A stretch of DNA of 64,000 nucleotides. Source: Nemophila menziesii (lineage: Eukaryota > Streptophyta > Magnoliopsida > Boraginales > Hydrophyllaceae). The DNA lies in assembly GCA_029959085.1 (NCBI GenBank), contig JARWIR010000024.1:18712296-18776295 (forward strand), given 5' to 3'. Both the position numbers and the translations under genes were made by a program. Below are positions 23,841-33,988 of the stretch, piece after piece. The notes below the pieces were generated by a model. The model ran no database searches. It had not been told where the DNA came from and saw only the letters and a program-made list of their open reading frames with translations. Positions within the stretch are counted from its first letter, which is position 1. Every line of letters starts with the position of its first letter.

Positions 23841-23894
23841 ACGTCTAACTTTGAAAGACGTTAAACAAAAGTGTTGTACGGGAGACAACCCGTA
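23841..23894 (+). promoter_or_regulatory. Paired hairpins after the gag-protease stop, element C
   Basis: ACGTCT (23841-23846) pairs with AGACGT (23856-23861). TACGGG (23877-23882) pairs with CCCGTA (23889-23894), and a T-run follows. The first stem begins 10 bases after the stop codon. The function is unknown. Confidence 0.6.
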
Positions 23895-24054
23895 GTTTTT
23901 TTTATGTTTTCATGTCTTTTACGTTTTTAGTTTAGGTTTAATTTAGTTGTTTTTAGTTGATAATGCATATTTGAGAAAGGTATTAGTGTTTTTGGTGTGT
24001 AGGAATTGGAGAAATCAAGTTCGGGAGGCGAAATAAGCTTTTTGGGAAAATTCT

Positions 24055-24345
24055 GTCTATCTGGGCGGTATACCAGACCTCAACCGCGGTATACCGGAGG
24101 TCACCACAGTGGCAAAAACCCGTACCACGGGGTGGCTGCCACGTGGTCCTTGCCGAGGCGAAATTTTTTTTGAGCTGTAGGGGCGGTATACCGGAGGATA
24201 TGTCCGGTGTACCGGAGGTCAACACCAGGAGCAAAAACCCGTGCCACGGGTAGGGTGCCACGTGTTATTTGACGGAACAAATTTTTTTGAAGCTACAGGG
24301 TCCGGTATACTGGAGGATTTGGGCGGTATACCGCGCAGCGCCGCT
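24055..24345. repeat. GC-rich palindrome array of element C
   Basis: About two to two and a half units contain CGGTATACCG-type palindromes and CCGTGCCACGG. They are the same units as in A (4243-4760) but fewer in number and in reverse orientation, as expected from the opposite strand. Confidence 0.85.
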
Positions 24346-24773
24346 GGAGAAAGAGAAAAACGGGTTTCAAGTTATAAAAGAGGTATAAAAGCTATTATTC
24401 CGAATTTATTCAACCTAAGACCTCTTTCTCTTCTCCAAAACTCTCCCAACTCCATTGAAGCTCATATAAACCTTCACCAAACACCAAAACACTACCCAAT
24501 CAATCAAAAACACATCCAATCTTCTCTCCACATCATTACAAGAGAGAATCAAACATCCAATCATCACCAAATTGAAGAATCAAAGAGCTTAAATTCAACA
24601 AATTCATCCTACGATTTCATAAATCCAAGCCTACCCATTACAAATCATCCTCACCCACATAAAGATTAATTATCAATTCAACTTTCCTAAGCCAAATCAA
24701 GCTATTTCAACCATTAATTCAAGAGTTTAAATTTCAAGGGTTGCTAAAGCTTTGAGTTGGGGGTCAATTGAAG
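24346..24773 (+). other. ORF2 leader of element C
   Basis: No gene is evident. TTGAGTTGGGGGT at 24752-24764 lies nine bases before the ORF2 ATG, as in A. A CT-rich stretch near 24420-24445 is shared with A. Confidence 0.6.
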
Positions 24774-25949
24774 ATGACTAATAGAACAACAATATTAGCT
24801 AACAAGAGGGAGGTGAAGAGTAACAAGGAAAGGGATTTAATCAAGAAGAAATCGAGTAACAAAGGTTCTAATTCTAATTCAAAGGGCAAAGACAAAGTTG
24901 AATATGCTGCAATACCTTTGTTTGATCGTAATGGTAAAAAGCTTTACTTTTATGCAAAGGAGAAAACACAGCTTCCACAAGACAAAGCAGCAGCTTTAGA
25001 AGCCACTGCAGAGAAACAATTGATAGAACCACCCTTTTCTTATGAGAAATTATTCAAGGAAGAAGTTGGTACAGGAGAATACGCGAGATTCTTAGAGCTT
25101 GGAGAGAAATTGGGTTGGTCTTCGTTCATGGTCAACCGTTCTAAAATATGTCATGAGTTAGTTTTGGAATTCTATTTAGGCCTCTTTAGCCGAGATAGTA
25201 AAGGTTGTGTTCCGATTAGAGGAAAGCTAGTTCCTTTCACAGTTGAGGAGATTAGGAACCACTTCAAGTTTAAGAAACTGAAAGGTTGTTGCAAATTTGA
25301 AGAAGCGGTTGCTAAGCGAAAAATCTTTGATGAGGAATTGCTTTTTGAGCATGTATTAGACAAGGAGAAAGTGCAATCACATAAGGGAGAATTGAAGGCA
25401 CCTTGGCCTTACAAATATCTTCAAGCGGATGCGAGAATTTGGCACAATTTCCTTATTCCTAATATCTTTGGAAACACACGAACTTTGGATGTGACTATGA
25501 AGAACGCGCTACATTTGGATTGTATTTTGAGAGGAGAAGAAGTTGATGTGGCACAGTTGATCTATGAGGAGGTGATACGATTTTCGGTCTCTCCTAAATC
25601 GGTTTATAATGTTAAATTTCCAACTATGATCACGTGTCTTGTGCGAAAAGTGAATGTAGTATTGGGTGAAGAAGAGAAACTCGAGTTTAAAGCGAGTTAC
25701 ATTGATAATGCTTGGATCATGGATATCCTTCGAAGAGCGGGTTCTACGCAAGTCTCGAAGGAAGAAAAGGAGCAAAATTGGCAAGAGAAGATGGAGGAGC
25801 GTTTAACGAAATTCGAAGCAGCTCAAACTTCCTTAGTCAATGATGTGGCACAAATCAATGCCAATCAAGTGCACATCATGAAACTCCTTGAGCAATTAAC
25901 AAGAGGTCCAGCAAATCCTACCTTGGATATCAATGATGCGAGGCAATAA
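24774..25949 (+). CDS. ORF2 of element C (putative plant transposon protein-like), intact
   Basis: The frame has 391 codons plus a stop from ATG 24774; a longer reading from TTG 24768 adds two residues and is less likely. Residues 1-50 are Lys/Ser/Asn-rich. A block around residues 85-180 holds PPFSYEKLF, FLELGEKLGWSSF and LVLEFYLGLF. Residues about 215-280 hold YLQADARIWHNFLIP and DVAQLIYEEVIRF. The C-terminal 60 residues are a predicted coiled coil. There is no signal peptide, membrane segment or catalytic motif that I can see. It is the reference for the broken copy in A and the remnant in E. The domain family is named from memory; its function is not known to me. Confidence 0.75.
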   Translation: MTNRTTILANKREVKSNKERDLIKKKSSNKGSNSNSKGKDKVEYAAIPLFDRNGKKLYFYAKEKTQLPQDKAAALEATAEKQLIEPPFSYEKLFKEEVGTGEYARFLELGEKLGWSSFMVNRSKICHELVLEFYLGLFSRDSKGCVPIRGKLVPFTVEEIRNHFKFKKLKGCCKFEEAVAKRKIFDEELLFEHVLDKEKVQSHKGELKAPWPYKYLQADARIWHNFLIPNIFGNTRTLDVTMKNALHLDCILRGEEVDVAQLIYEEVIRFSVSPKSVYNVKFPTMITCLVRKVNVVLGEEEKLEFKASYIDNAWIMDILRRAGSTQVSKEEKEQNWQEKMEERLTKFEAAQTSLVNDVAQINANQVHIMKLLEQLTRGPANPTLDINDARQ

Positions 25950-27535
25950 GCCTCGAGAGTATGTTCTCTTTCTTCCTTACCATTTCTGTATATATGTTTA
26001 TCTGCTAAATTTTATTTCTGTTTTTCGAGTCTTTTTCGAGTCGTGGGGACACGACTCATTTTTGAGTTGGGGGTGTGGGGATTCGTTGTCCCTCATCTCC
26101 ATTTTTCTGTTTTTTGGGTGAAATTAAAATTTTTGATACATGGGAATTAGATGTAGAGTGTGTTTAAATAGCTTGAAAGCATAAGCTCAGTAGATTGATG
26201 ATAGAAAGTAATGTGTTTATGAGCTATGTATTTGTATGCTTTGAGTATTTGCAGGAAAACACACGTTGATAGTAAAGAAAAGATTAGTGAGCAATGCGAT
26301 AGAAAGTATGTTCGATCTCAGAGAACCTTGAAAGTGTGTAGGCCATGAGATCCAAGCTAGTTGATAAACCCATTTGATGAAAGTGCTAAAGGTAAGAGAA
26401 TAACGAAATTACATAGTGTAGAAAGTGATTAAGGCGGTTCTTTCATATTTGAAGCCTTTGAAGCCTTTTTATACCTTCTCACCTTGTGATTTTTGATTTT
26501 ATATGCTATATCCTTCTCAGCCCCTTCTAGCCTTTCTAAAGCCTTTTTATTGAAACACGTTATAAGCCATATCCTTTAGATTATAGGACTTTTCCATATG
26601 ACCCGCACTCGAATCACGATGCATAGACAGTTGTTTTAGAGCTTGAGTTTGGGGTGGTGGGTCCACCATTATGGGAATTGTCATTGGGTTGGGATTTTTG
26701 GAGCTTATTAATTGTGCTTTGTGCTTTATATTGATGATGATTCACAATTTTTATTGTAACCCTTTGCCGGGGTAATAGTGAATGAAAAAGAAGCTACGAG
26801 CTAATTTTGCCAACAAGGGCATAAAAAGAAAAATATATATATGAGAAAAATAGTGTGATATCTCATCATTAAAAAGAGAGTCATAGCTATAGAAAAGAAT
26901 TGATTTGAAAAGAAAAGAAAATATATATATTCGGACCGGCAAAGTGGATTTTTATGTGAACATCTTAGGCTTTAATTGGGTTATTGGGGATGCTAAATTG
27001 TGCATCAAGAAATCATTGGGTTGAGTGAGAACATTTGATGAGAGTAACTCAAGCTCTAGGGCGATTCGTTGATGGCTAGTGAGGAGAGAGCCAAAAGCTC
27101 ACTCCAAATTATCCAAATATACCATACCGTCCCTAAGCCTACATTACAAACTTAAAGACCTTTTGATTCTTTGCTATGTAATTGAGAAGTGATTGAGCCA
27201 TTAGAGATTAGTTAAATGGATCTTTGAAACTAGTGAAAATCGATGAACAATCTATAGCTCTCTTGGGGAACTGAGTAAAGTCCCAATCCTTCTTACATTG
27301 CGAAACTAATCTGATCTTGAATTCAAGCCGTGTTGACTGTGGATACGAGAAGTGTACAGGTATGTAGTTTATGAACATTATTGCATGAAATTTTTTGAGT
27401 TGTTGCTTTAGGTTTTTACATTCTGTTATTCTTTTTCCCATTGTGTTGAGAATTTTAATAAGTGTGTATTTAAAGACTTCCCTATGTTTTTATCTTTTAT
27501 TGTATCAGGACGATACAACTTTGAGTTGGGGGTCT
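25950..27535 (+). other. Non-coding 3' part of element C with polypurine tract
   Basis: No ORF is supported. TTGAGTTGGGGGT lies at 26062-26074, TTGAGTTTGGGGT at 26643-26655 and the LTR-adjacent tract TTGAGTTGGGGGT at 27521-27533. The inverted repeat CTTTGCCGG / CCGGCAAAG lies at 26762-26770 and 26936-26944, enclosing an A-rich 165-base interval. Confidence 0.75.
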
Positions 27536-29069
27536 TGATGTCTCCTCATTTGTGATAGATTTATGTTAGGATGAGACATCATTTTTAGTGTTTTAGAAGT
27601 CATAAATGTCGATTTTCTTGAGTTTTAGTGCACTTTCCTATTTTGAGTCTTGATTTAGTAAAATAATATTTTTAGAGCATATTGGGTTTGATTGTTTATT
27701 TAGTGTGTAGCTTTAAAGATAATTATGGAGCTTAATTAGAGTCCAAGTCAAAGACTACAAGATATGGTAAAGAGATATGCATGGTAATTGGAGATAGAAG
27801 GAAACTGAGTTTAAATAGGAAAAGGAAAAGCTGCCTAAATCTGGGATTCTGCATACACGTCCAAAGATAGGCGTTTTTACCTAAGAAATAGGCCGAATTT
27901 GATGATTTCCTTCTATATGGTCTAGATAATTCTGTTGCGATTCTTTTGGTATCTTATGGAGCTCAATCCGACCAATAACGAAGGAGATACACTCAAAATA
28001 GTCCAGCAGTGTTTATCTTTATTTCCATACGAATTTGAGTTGGGCTAGAAGTCCAAGGCTTTATCTCTTCCTCAAGAAAACGATTTAGGTCTTCTAAACA
28101 CCTATAAATACACCCTTATATCACTTGTAAATCATCCTTGCCTCATAGTAATTAGTTCTTAAGGTTTTATTCTTCCAGTTTATTGTAGAGAGCAAGATGA
28201 TGTCTTTTCTAATTTCTTTTAGTTTATTTCCATCAGGTATGAACTAAACCTCCCATAGCTTGGTTTTTGCATATGTATAATCTATGAATTCTAATTCTTC
28301 TATCTAAGTTTCTTTGGGAATTATATGTTTTAATCTGATATTAGCTTCTTACTTTATATTTGTTTATGTGTTTTGATTAATTGTCTTTCCTAGAACTGAT
28401 CACTTTAGGATTGTTTTAATAGTAGTTAGATGGTCTCCTTGACAGGGTGTTTAACTATTGAACCACCACATAATGTCTACTGTCGATAGCAGTTCTGACA
28501 AAACATACTTCTAACTAGATAGTCATTAGGGTTTGTTTTAATCACCGTATCACCAAGATTGCAGTATTTGCTTAGGGCCTTAGTTGCGTTTGATAACCCT
28601 ATTTGAAATCACTTCTTGGTTGTGACGTAGCCCCCTTAGTCGCTCTCAAGGTCTAAGCTTGGGGAATTTATAATCCTGACTAAGTATTACCAAGAGCTAA
28701 TATTCTCCCTTATGAACTAGATCTATAGATAGGATTAGAAGGATTAGTGCATACTAGCAAAACCTGAGCTATACTTCTCATCTCATATTCTTATCTTTTA
28801 CTTTATTGTCTTTATTTTCCTAGTTCTAATTAGTTTTAATTCTTAAATCTCGAATTCTATCTGCTTTTTTCTGTCTTCTAATTATTTACTTTTACTCGTT
28901 ATTTCTGCTCACGCGATTAACACACTTAAGTCCCTGAGAACGAACTCTACTTATCATTAAAACTTGCATACATCCTGTAATACTTGCAGTACTGCGCCTG
29001 TCTAGGGTGAGAGTGCGTAGTTTTCCATACTTATTTTATCTTAATTTTATCACACCCTAGGCGACACCA
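27536..29069 (+). repeat. 3' LTR of element C
   Basis: This is a 1534-bp match to 19310-20843 with about 1 % difference by eye. It ends CACCA and is followed by the GAACG duplication. Confidence 0.93.
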
Positions 29070-29180
29070 GAACGGAACCCGATTTATCGGATATTACTTG
29101 GACAACTGTCAACCGTACACTTGCGGTCTGTGAGTCCTTAACTTTTATCACATTATTTTATAACACACAAGGACCCACCA
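29070..29180 (+). repeat. 3' LTR of element B, second part
   Basis: This is the continuation of the split LTR. GTACACTTGCGG and a terminal CAAGGACCCACCA match the end of B's 5' LTR at 11008-11085. Confidence 0.82.
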
Positions 29181-30525
29181 GTTTGCTAGTATTCCCTTAT
29201 CCTACTGAGTCGATGAATTCCGTTATAAAGGTGAATTGGTTCGTTATGCTAATTGGGAATCTAATTTCCTTCTACCTCCCGCCAGGGAAGCTTAAAAGGT
29301 TGCCTTACTAATACTAGAGTCCTTGGGTGAGATTATTCTACACAAAAATTTGGCTATACGCACTAACCTATGTGATTATCCGGCTAGGCAAGCCCGTCAG
29401 GATTACTACCGCACACCGGACGAATATGAACCAGTTCTGTTCCTAAACCTCCCGCCAATTGAAAATTTAAGTACTTAGGTAAATCTATAGTTGATCAGGT
29501 TATAGAAAGCTTAAATTCAATCAATTCATGTGCAAATATAAAAAATTCTCTCAATTCAATTAAAAGTAAATCCCATATAACATAAACACACCAATAAAGT
29601 ATTCAAGGTTTATACGTGATGCAAACTTAAGCTAAAGATAATTTAGCGCATAACTAAAGAAATAAAACTAAATAGTAAAAATATTAGAATCATGTTTAAG
29701 ACAAGAAATTGATACAATTTACCATTAATAGAGGTGGAATGTTGTAGATATGATGCATTAGGGCTCTAATTTCTATAGTTTTCTCCTCTAGGCGTTTCTC
29801 TTCTCTCTACTCTTCTAATCTTCTAAAAAACTTAATAATGACCATTTCCTAATGATAAAAACCGATACTTAAGGTCCAAATAGTTTTATGGGTTGTGGGT
29901 CTCTTTTAAGTGACCTAATATAACCCAAAAATGTTTTCAAGGTTGAGTGGTCTGGTTTGAACCACGACAGCTGCAACTTTAATAACTTCTTCAGTTCAGC
30001 CCCAAATCACGAACTGCCAGTTACTACACACTCTTGAATCCAATTAATATCCAGAATACAAATGTCTACTCCATAATATTTATCAATGTTGTGAGATAAC
30101 TAAAACAAGTCACTTTCTAAAGCTGGCCAGCAAGTGCTTTCACTTTCCAGAAGTGGCTGAATCTTCCTTTTACTCCTTGAGTAGCATTTGAACTTTATTT
30201 ATCGACTTCTTATCCTAGTCTTGGGATGTAATATAATACACACACTCATTATTCACTAATAACTCTAAAAGTAACAATTCTGCAAAACTCTTTATTCTCA
30301 TTGGAGAAAGACTCTCCCGCGGCAAGGTTTTACACATAGGGCCAGCAACTTTCTTTATCTCGCTTGCAGTTAGTCCGTCTAGCGCCTTTCGGTTGGGGTC
30401 CGCCCCCGGGGGTTAGACCGCTTGGAAACTATCAAATAATAAAGAATAATCCATCCAATATGAACAATATAAACTTAAAATATGTCTCGTAACTAGATTA
30501 ATTCATCTCATAAATGGATACATCA
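29181..30525 (-). repeat. LTR of element D, truncated at its U5 side
   Basis: On the minus strand it begins TGATGTATCC at 30525 next to a polypurine tract. It contains the CCCGCC/CCCGTCAGG-like tracts seen in the LTRs of B. The left end abuts B's LTR without a recognisable CACCA end, so it is incomplete or rearranged. A GC-rich fold-back with a CCCCCGGGGG core lies at 30403-30412. Confidence 0.7.
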
Positions 30526-31690
30526 AGACCCCCAACTTAAAGTTTTGTCGTCCCAACAAAATAAAAACTAAACTAGGGAATATAAGTCCAACTAATCATA
30601 GAAGAAGTAGAAAATAATGAATGATCCTAAAGAACTATTATATAAATTCTCATGTAGTGATGTCTAAGAACTAATACATACATACTCATAATATACAAAC
30701 AATCAATACATCATAAATTCAAGATCGGATTAGCTTCACAATGCAAGATGGAGTGGTTTTCACTTACTTTGATATGGCGGCTAAAGGTTGTTCATCGGTC
30801 CTAACATAGTATCCAATGCTCCACCTAGCTACTCCCTAATCGATCACTGTTACTTAACCACGTAGTTAGAAATCCTAAGTTCTTTTGAGTTATAGCGTAG
30901 GCCTAGAGATGGCATGATACGTATATCTGGATAATGTGAAGTGAGCTTTTGGCTCTCTCCTCACTAGCCATCATCGAATCGCCATAGAGCTTGAGTTTGC
31001 ACTAAAAATGTTCTCATTCAACCCGTTATGATCCATTTTATTAGCATCTCCAATAATCCCATAACAATTCGTGATGATTTACATGTGAATTCCATTTTTC
31101 AGGTTCTTTTCTTTTGATTCTATTTCATATCATTATTTTGTAAGATAGGCATGACCCTCTCTTTGGTGTGTGATGTATGCTAATTGTTATTTTTTCCCTT
31201 TCTAAATTTTTTCTAATAGACCCCAACAAAGGATTACAATAAAAAATGTATCGTCAATATAACACATACATTACAAGCTCAAAAATCCCACCCAAAGTGT
31301 TCCCCATTATGAATTTCTATCACCCCAAACTCAAGCTCTATAGACATTCGTCTTAGCATTACGATTCGGGTGCAGGTTATATGGAAAGATCCTATCACTT
31401 AAGGGGTATGGATTATAATATGGAAAAAAAATAAAGGATATGGGTTAGAAAAGGGCTAAGGCAAATATATATTTCAATTCAGTTCGGGTTAGCAAGCTAA
31501 AGACCTCAAGTGGCTTATCAAAGAATGGTCTTAGTCATTATCCTAACTATTAGGCCTCGTTACTTTTTCAATCTTAGTTCATAGAATACGTGGTCTTTCA
31601 ACTAGTTCATACCTCATGTTCTACACACCACTCAAGTCTCCTTAAGATTAAACTTTCTTCTACGCATTTCTTAGTAAAATTTTATATCCT
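30526..31690 (-). mobile_element. Element D: remnant of an Athila-type 3' non-coding region
   Basis: The polypurine motif lies at 30528-30540 and a second copy at 31322-31334. The stretch holding 'GCTTTTGGCTCTCTCCTCAC' (30950-30965 region) matches A, C and E. The similarity fades near 31690, so the 5' part of D, including its ORFs, is missing. Confidence 0.7.
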
Positions 31691-31717
31691 TTATTTAATG
31701 TTTTCATGCAAGATACA

Positions 31718-31906
31718 CTATACGAACTTTGGTACGCACTCAGTGCCACCATTCACTCCCATTATTAACTGTACATCATTAGGTGTAATATTTAGGGGCA
31801 CACCTCCAAATGTATTCACTTCTTCCGTTTCGTTGTAAATCATTATAAGCTCAGAAATGATGTCATCATTTCTTTCCAACCTTTTACCTCCTTTGTATTT
31901 TTCCAT
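31718..31906 (-). pseudogene. Fragment resembling a plant mobile-domain protein
   Basis: This open run of 62 codons contains TFGGVPLNITPNDVQLIMGV. That is the kind of block seen at the start of plant mobile (aminotransferase-like) or DUF1985 domains, often carried by Mutator-like elements or found in multicopy families. It lies between the D remnant and the LINE and has no neighbouring exon that I can join to it. The assignment rests on one short motif. Confidence 0.35.
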
Positions 31907-32657
31907 ACCACAGAGCAGAGGATAAAATGGACTGCAGGATAGGGAGTTGAAATACTATGGGGTCATTTTACGATCTCTCACTATTTTGAATAAGGCAGCC
32001 AGCGTGCACCTGTCCTCCGCCATGATTCTGCACATACTATAATTCAGTTTATCTTCCAGATACTGAAACAGTAAAAGGTACTCAACCACCTATTAAACTA
32101 ATTACAGTAACATGAATTTACAACCTATCTATTGATTTCTACCACAAAATGTAGAAGCAAACCTAAACACATACAAAACTCATCACTTAATTATAAGAAC
32201 TCTATCATAATTCAAATGTCTTTATACACATGTTGTGGACAAACCCAATATCAACACATACACCATTTCGACCTGATTTGTGCATATACCCAAAAACAAA
32301 ATTTCTTTTTACACAAATAACCATGCGCACAAATGCAGGACAAAAGGTTAAAATGTTACAATTAATCACACATCTAGATTTCGGCATACATCAACAATTA
32401 GATTTCTACACCTAGGGTTTTCTGTCATCAAAAGTTCTGATTTGATTTCCTTAGCAGATGCACGAGGATATAACAAGAGATAATGAATATACAACATTAC
32501 CTAGTTTTACTTAACTGAAGTGCTAGGGTTTTGATATCTACTTCCGTCTTCTTTTGCTAAATTCATCTTCCGGATGCTTCAGTGTTCAAGACGCACGTGA
32601 AACTAAATCTTCCCGTGATATTATCTTTGTATTTGGTAGAATTTTTCGGGGCTTTTC
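31907..32657. other. Unassigned stretch before the LINE
   Basis: It is AT-rich. No ORF, repeat or RNA gene is convincing here. The LINE's 5' untranslated region probably starts within the last 100-250 bases, but no target duplication was found to fix it. Confidence 0.4.
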
Positions 32658-33161
32658 ATGTCACCAGTGGATATCGACGGTGGAAGAGAAATGAAGAGGC
32701 AACAGTGTAGAAGGAGTGAAAACAATTACACCGGTTGTATTAAGGAGAGAGGAAAAGACACTTATTCAACGTGCATAGTTAAACCAAGATGGTATGATAG
32801 TTCTTTAAAGTACACTAACTGGGGTGGAGAATTGACTGTTAAAAGTGAGAATAAGGCATTATTTGTCATAAGGAAACGCGATAGGTGGGGAGTTTTTGAT
32901 GAGATAATTAGATTCTATCCATTTCAAAGATTTGACGGCGATGACGAAGATACTGATGGAGACTCTCGCCATGGAGGGTCAGCTGGGAACATCTCGAGTT
33001 TTAAGGTAGGATCTATCCAAGTGCCAATACAAACAGCTGAGGATACAACTAATAAGGAGAAGAAAAATGATGGTTCGGAGTCAAGCAAAAGGAAAAGAGA
33101 AAATACAGGTCTGCTAGGGGATATAACAAATGGAATTGAATTGCTTGAGGCGCCTTTTTAA
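32658..33161 (+). pseudogene. LINE ORF1, N-terminal open part
   Basis: This open run of 167 codons starts with ATG. It is basic and rich in Arg/Lys with a nuclear-signal-like KRKREN near the end. I do not recognise a domain. Position upstream of the endonuclease suggests the RNA-binding ORF1 of the LINE. It ends at a TAA followed by further stops before the next open run at 33252. Confidence 0.5.
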
Positions 33162-33251
33162 ATCTCTGCAACAAGGTTTCCTGGGCTCTTTAGGGCTTTT
33201 TAGAATGAATGGTCAGATGTTGGGAAAAGTCTTATTGTCAACAGCGACAGT

Positions 33252-33851
33252 GTGAAGGAGGTTATGAACGCAAAATACAGTAGCATTGAGGAGTTGTACA
33301 AAGATTTTCTAACTGGTGACAAAGAGAATAACATTATCAAAAATGGACAAGAACTGGGATACCAGGACAAAGGTAAAGCAATAATAATTGAGACAAGTGC
33401 TGAGAGAGAAAGGAGAACAAAATTTAGGTATGATGGAAAGTTAAGAATGGCGACCAGCAGGGAGAATGAGGTTGCAATTGTACCAGATATTGACCATGGA
33501 GTTCATCAGGAGATAAGCAATAACCAGAACATTGTGCCGTGGGATGAAACAACTGTGAGAGGTAAGCTTACAACTAGAATGCGTGTACAAAGTACTGGGG
33601 AACTTCTCGATTTGAACATGAACGAGAATTCAAAAAGAATGGTTCCTGACGAGAGAAACACTGATATCTTTGCAAGCAAAAGAAGAAGGCAGGAAGAATT
33701 CGAGCTCATGGGGAAGAAGATTGGAGAGATTCAGCTCTTCATGGACGATTTATATGACTGTTTAAGCGAAGTGAAACATCAATTCATGTTGAAGGAAGTC
33801 TTATACCCTCAAACTAATGCGGGGTTGGAAAAATGTTCAGAACATAAATAA
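33252..33851 (+). pseudogene. LINE ORF1, C-terminal open part
   Basis: This open run of 199 codons holds KRRRQEEFELMGKKIGEIQLF and a helical C-terminus. It is in the same general context as ORF1 and ends about 140 bases before the endonuclease start. No CCHC knuckle is visible. It may be joined to the previous part by a decayed linker. Confidence 0.5.
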
Positions 33852-33988
33852 CAAGTTGTACTATTGAGAAGGTATATCATGTGATGGTCATTTTGAAAGA
33901 GATTTTGAGAGTGAAGGTGATTCAAATGATGCTGCTATTTCCAAGGTTCCACATGTGAGAAGTGGCTTCATCAACTACATGAAAGAGA

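Larger units (their letters stand above)
19310..29069 (+). mobile_element. Element C: young Athila-type non-autonomous LTR retrotransposon
   Basis: This is a complete 9760-bp element flanked by GAACG on both sides (19305-19309 and 29070-29074). Both LTRs are 1534 bp and differ at about 17 positions by eye count. It has a primer site, a gag-protease with one 4-bp deletion and one stop, paired hairpins, a palindrome array, an intact ORF2 and a polypurine tract. No RT, RNase H or integrase core is present. It is inserted in the 3' LTR of B and is a close sibling of A. Confidence 0.93.
9504..29180 (+). mobile_element. Element B: older Athila-type element, interrupted by element C
   Basis: B has a 5' LTR (9504-11085), primer site, badly broken gag-protease (11219-14147), palindrome array, intact ORF2 (15447-16433), polypurine tract and a 3' LTR in two parts (17860-19309 and 29070-29180). 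Element C fills the gap. The two LTRs agree only in patches and are much more divergent than those of A or C. The flanking five bases (GGTCT at 9499-9503, GTTTG at 29181-29185) do not match. B is therefore either very old or a recombinant of two related elements. Confidence 0.78.

Noticed and set aside
19310..29069. A hidden reverse transcriptase in element C
   Set aside because: Both strands between the LTRs were scanned for the usual RT, RNase H and integrase core motifs; none was seen in C, A or B.
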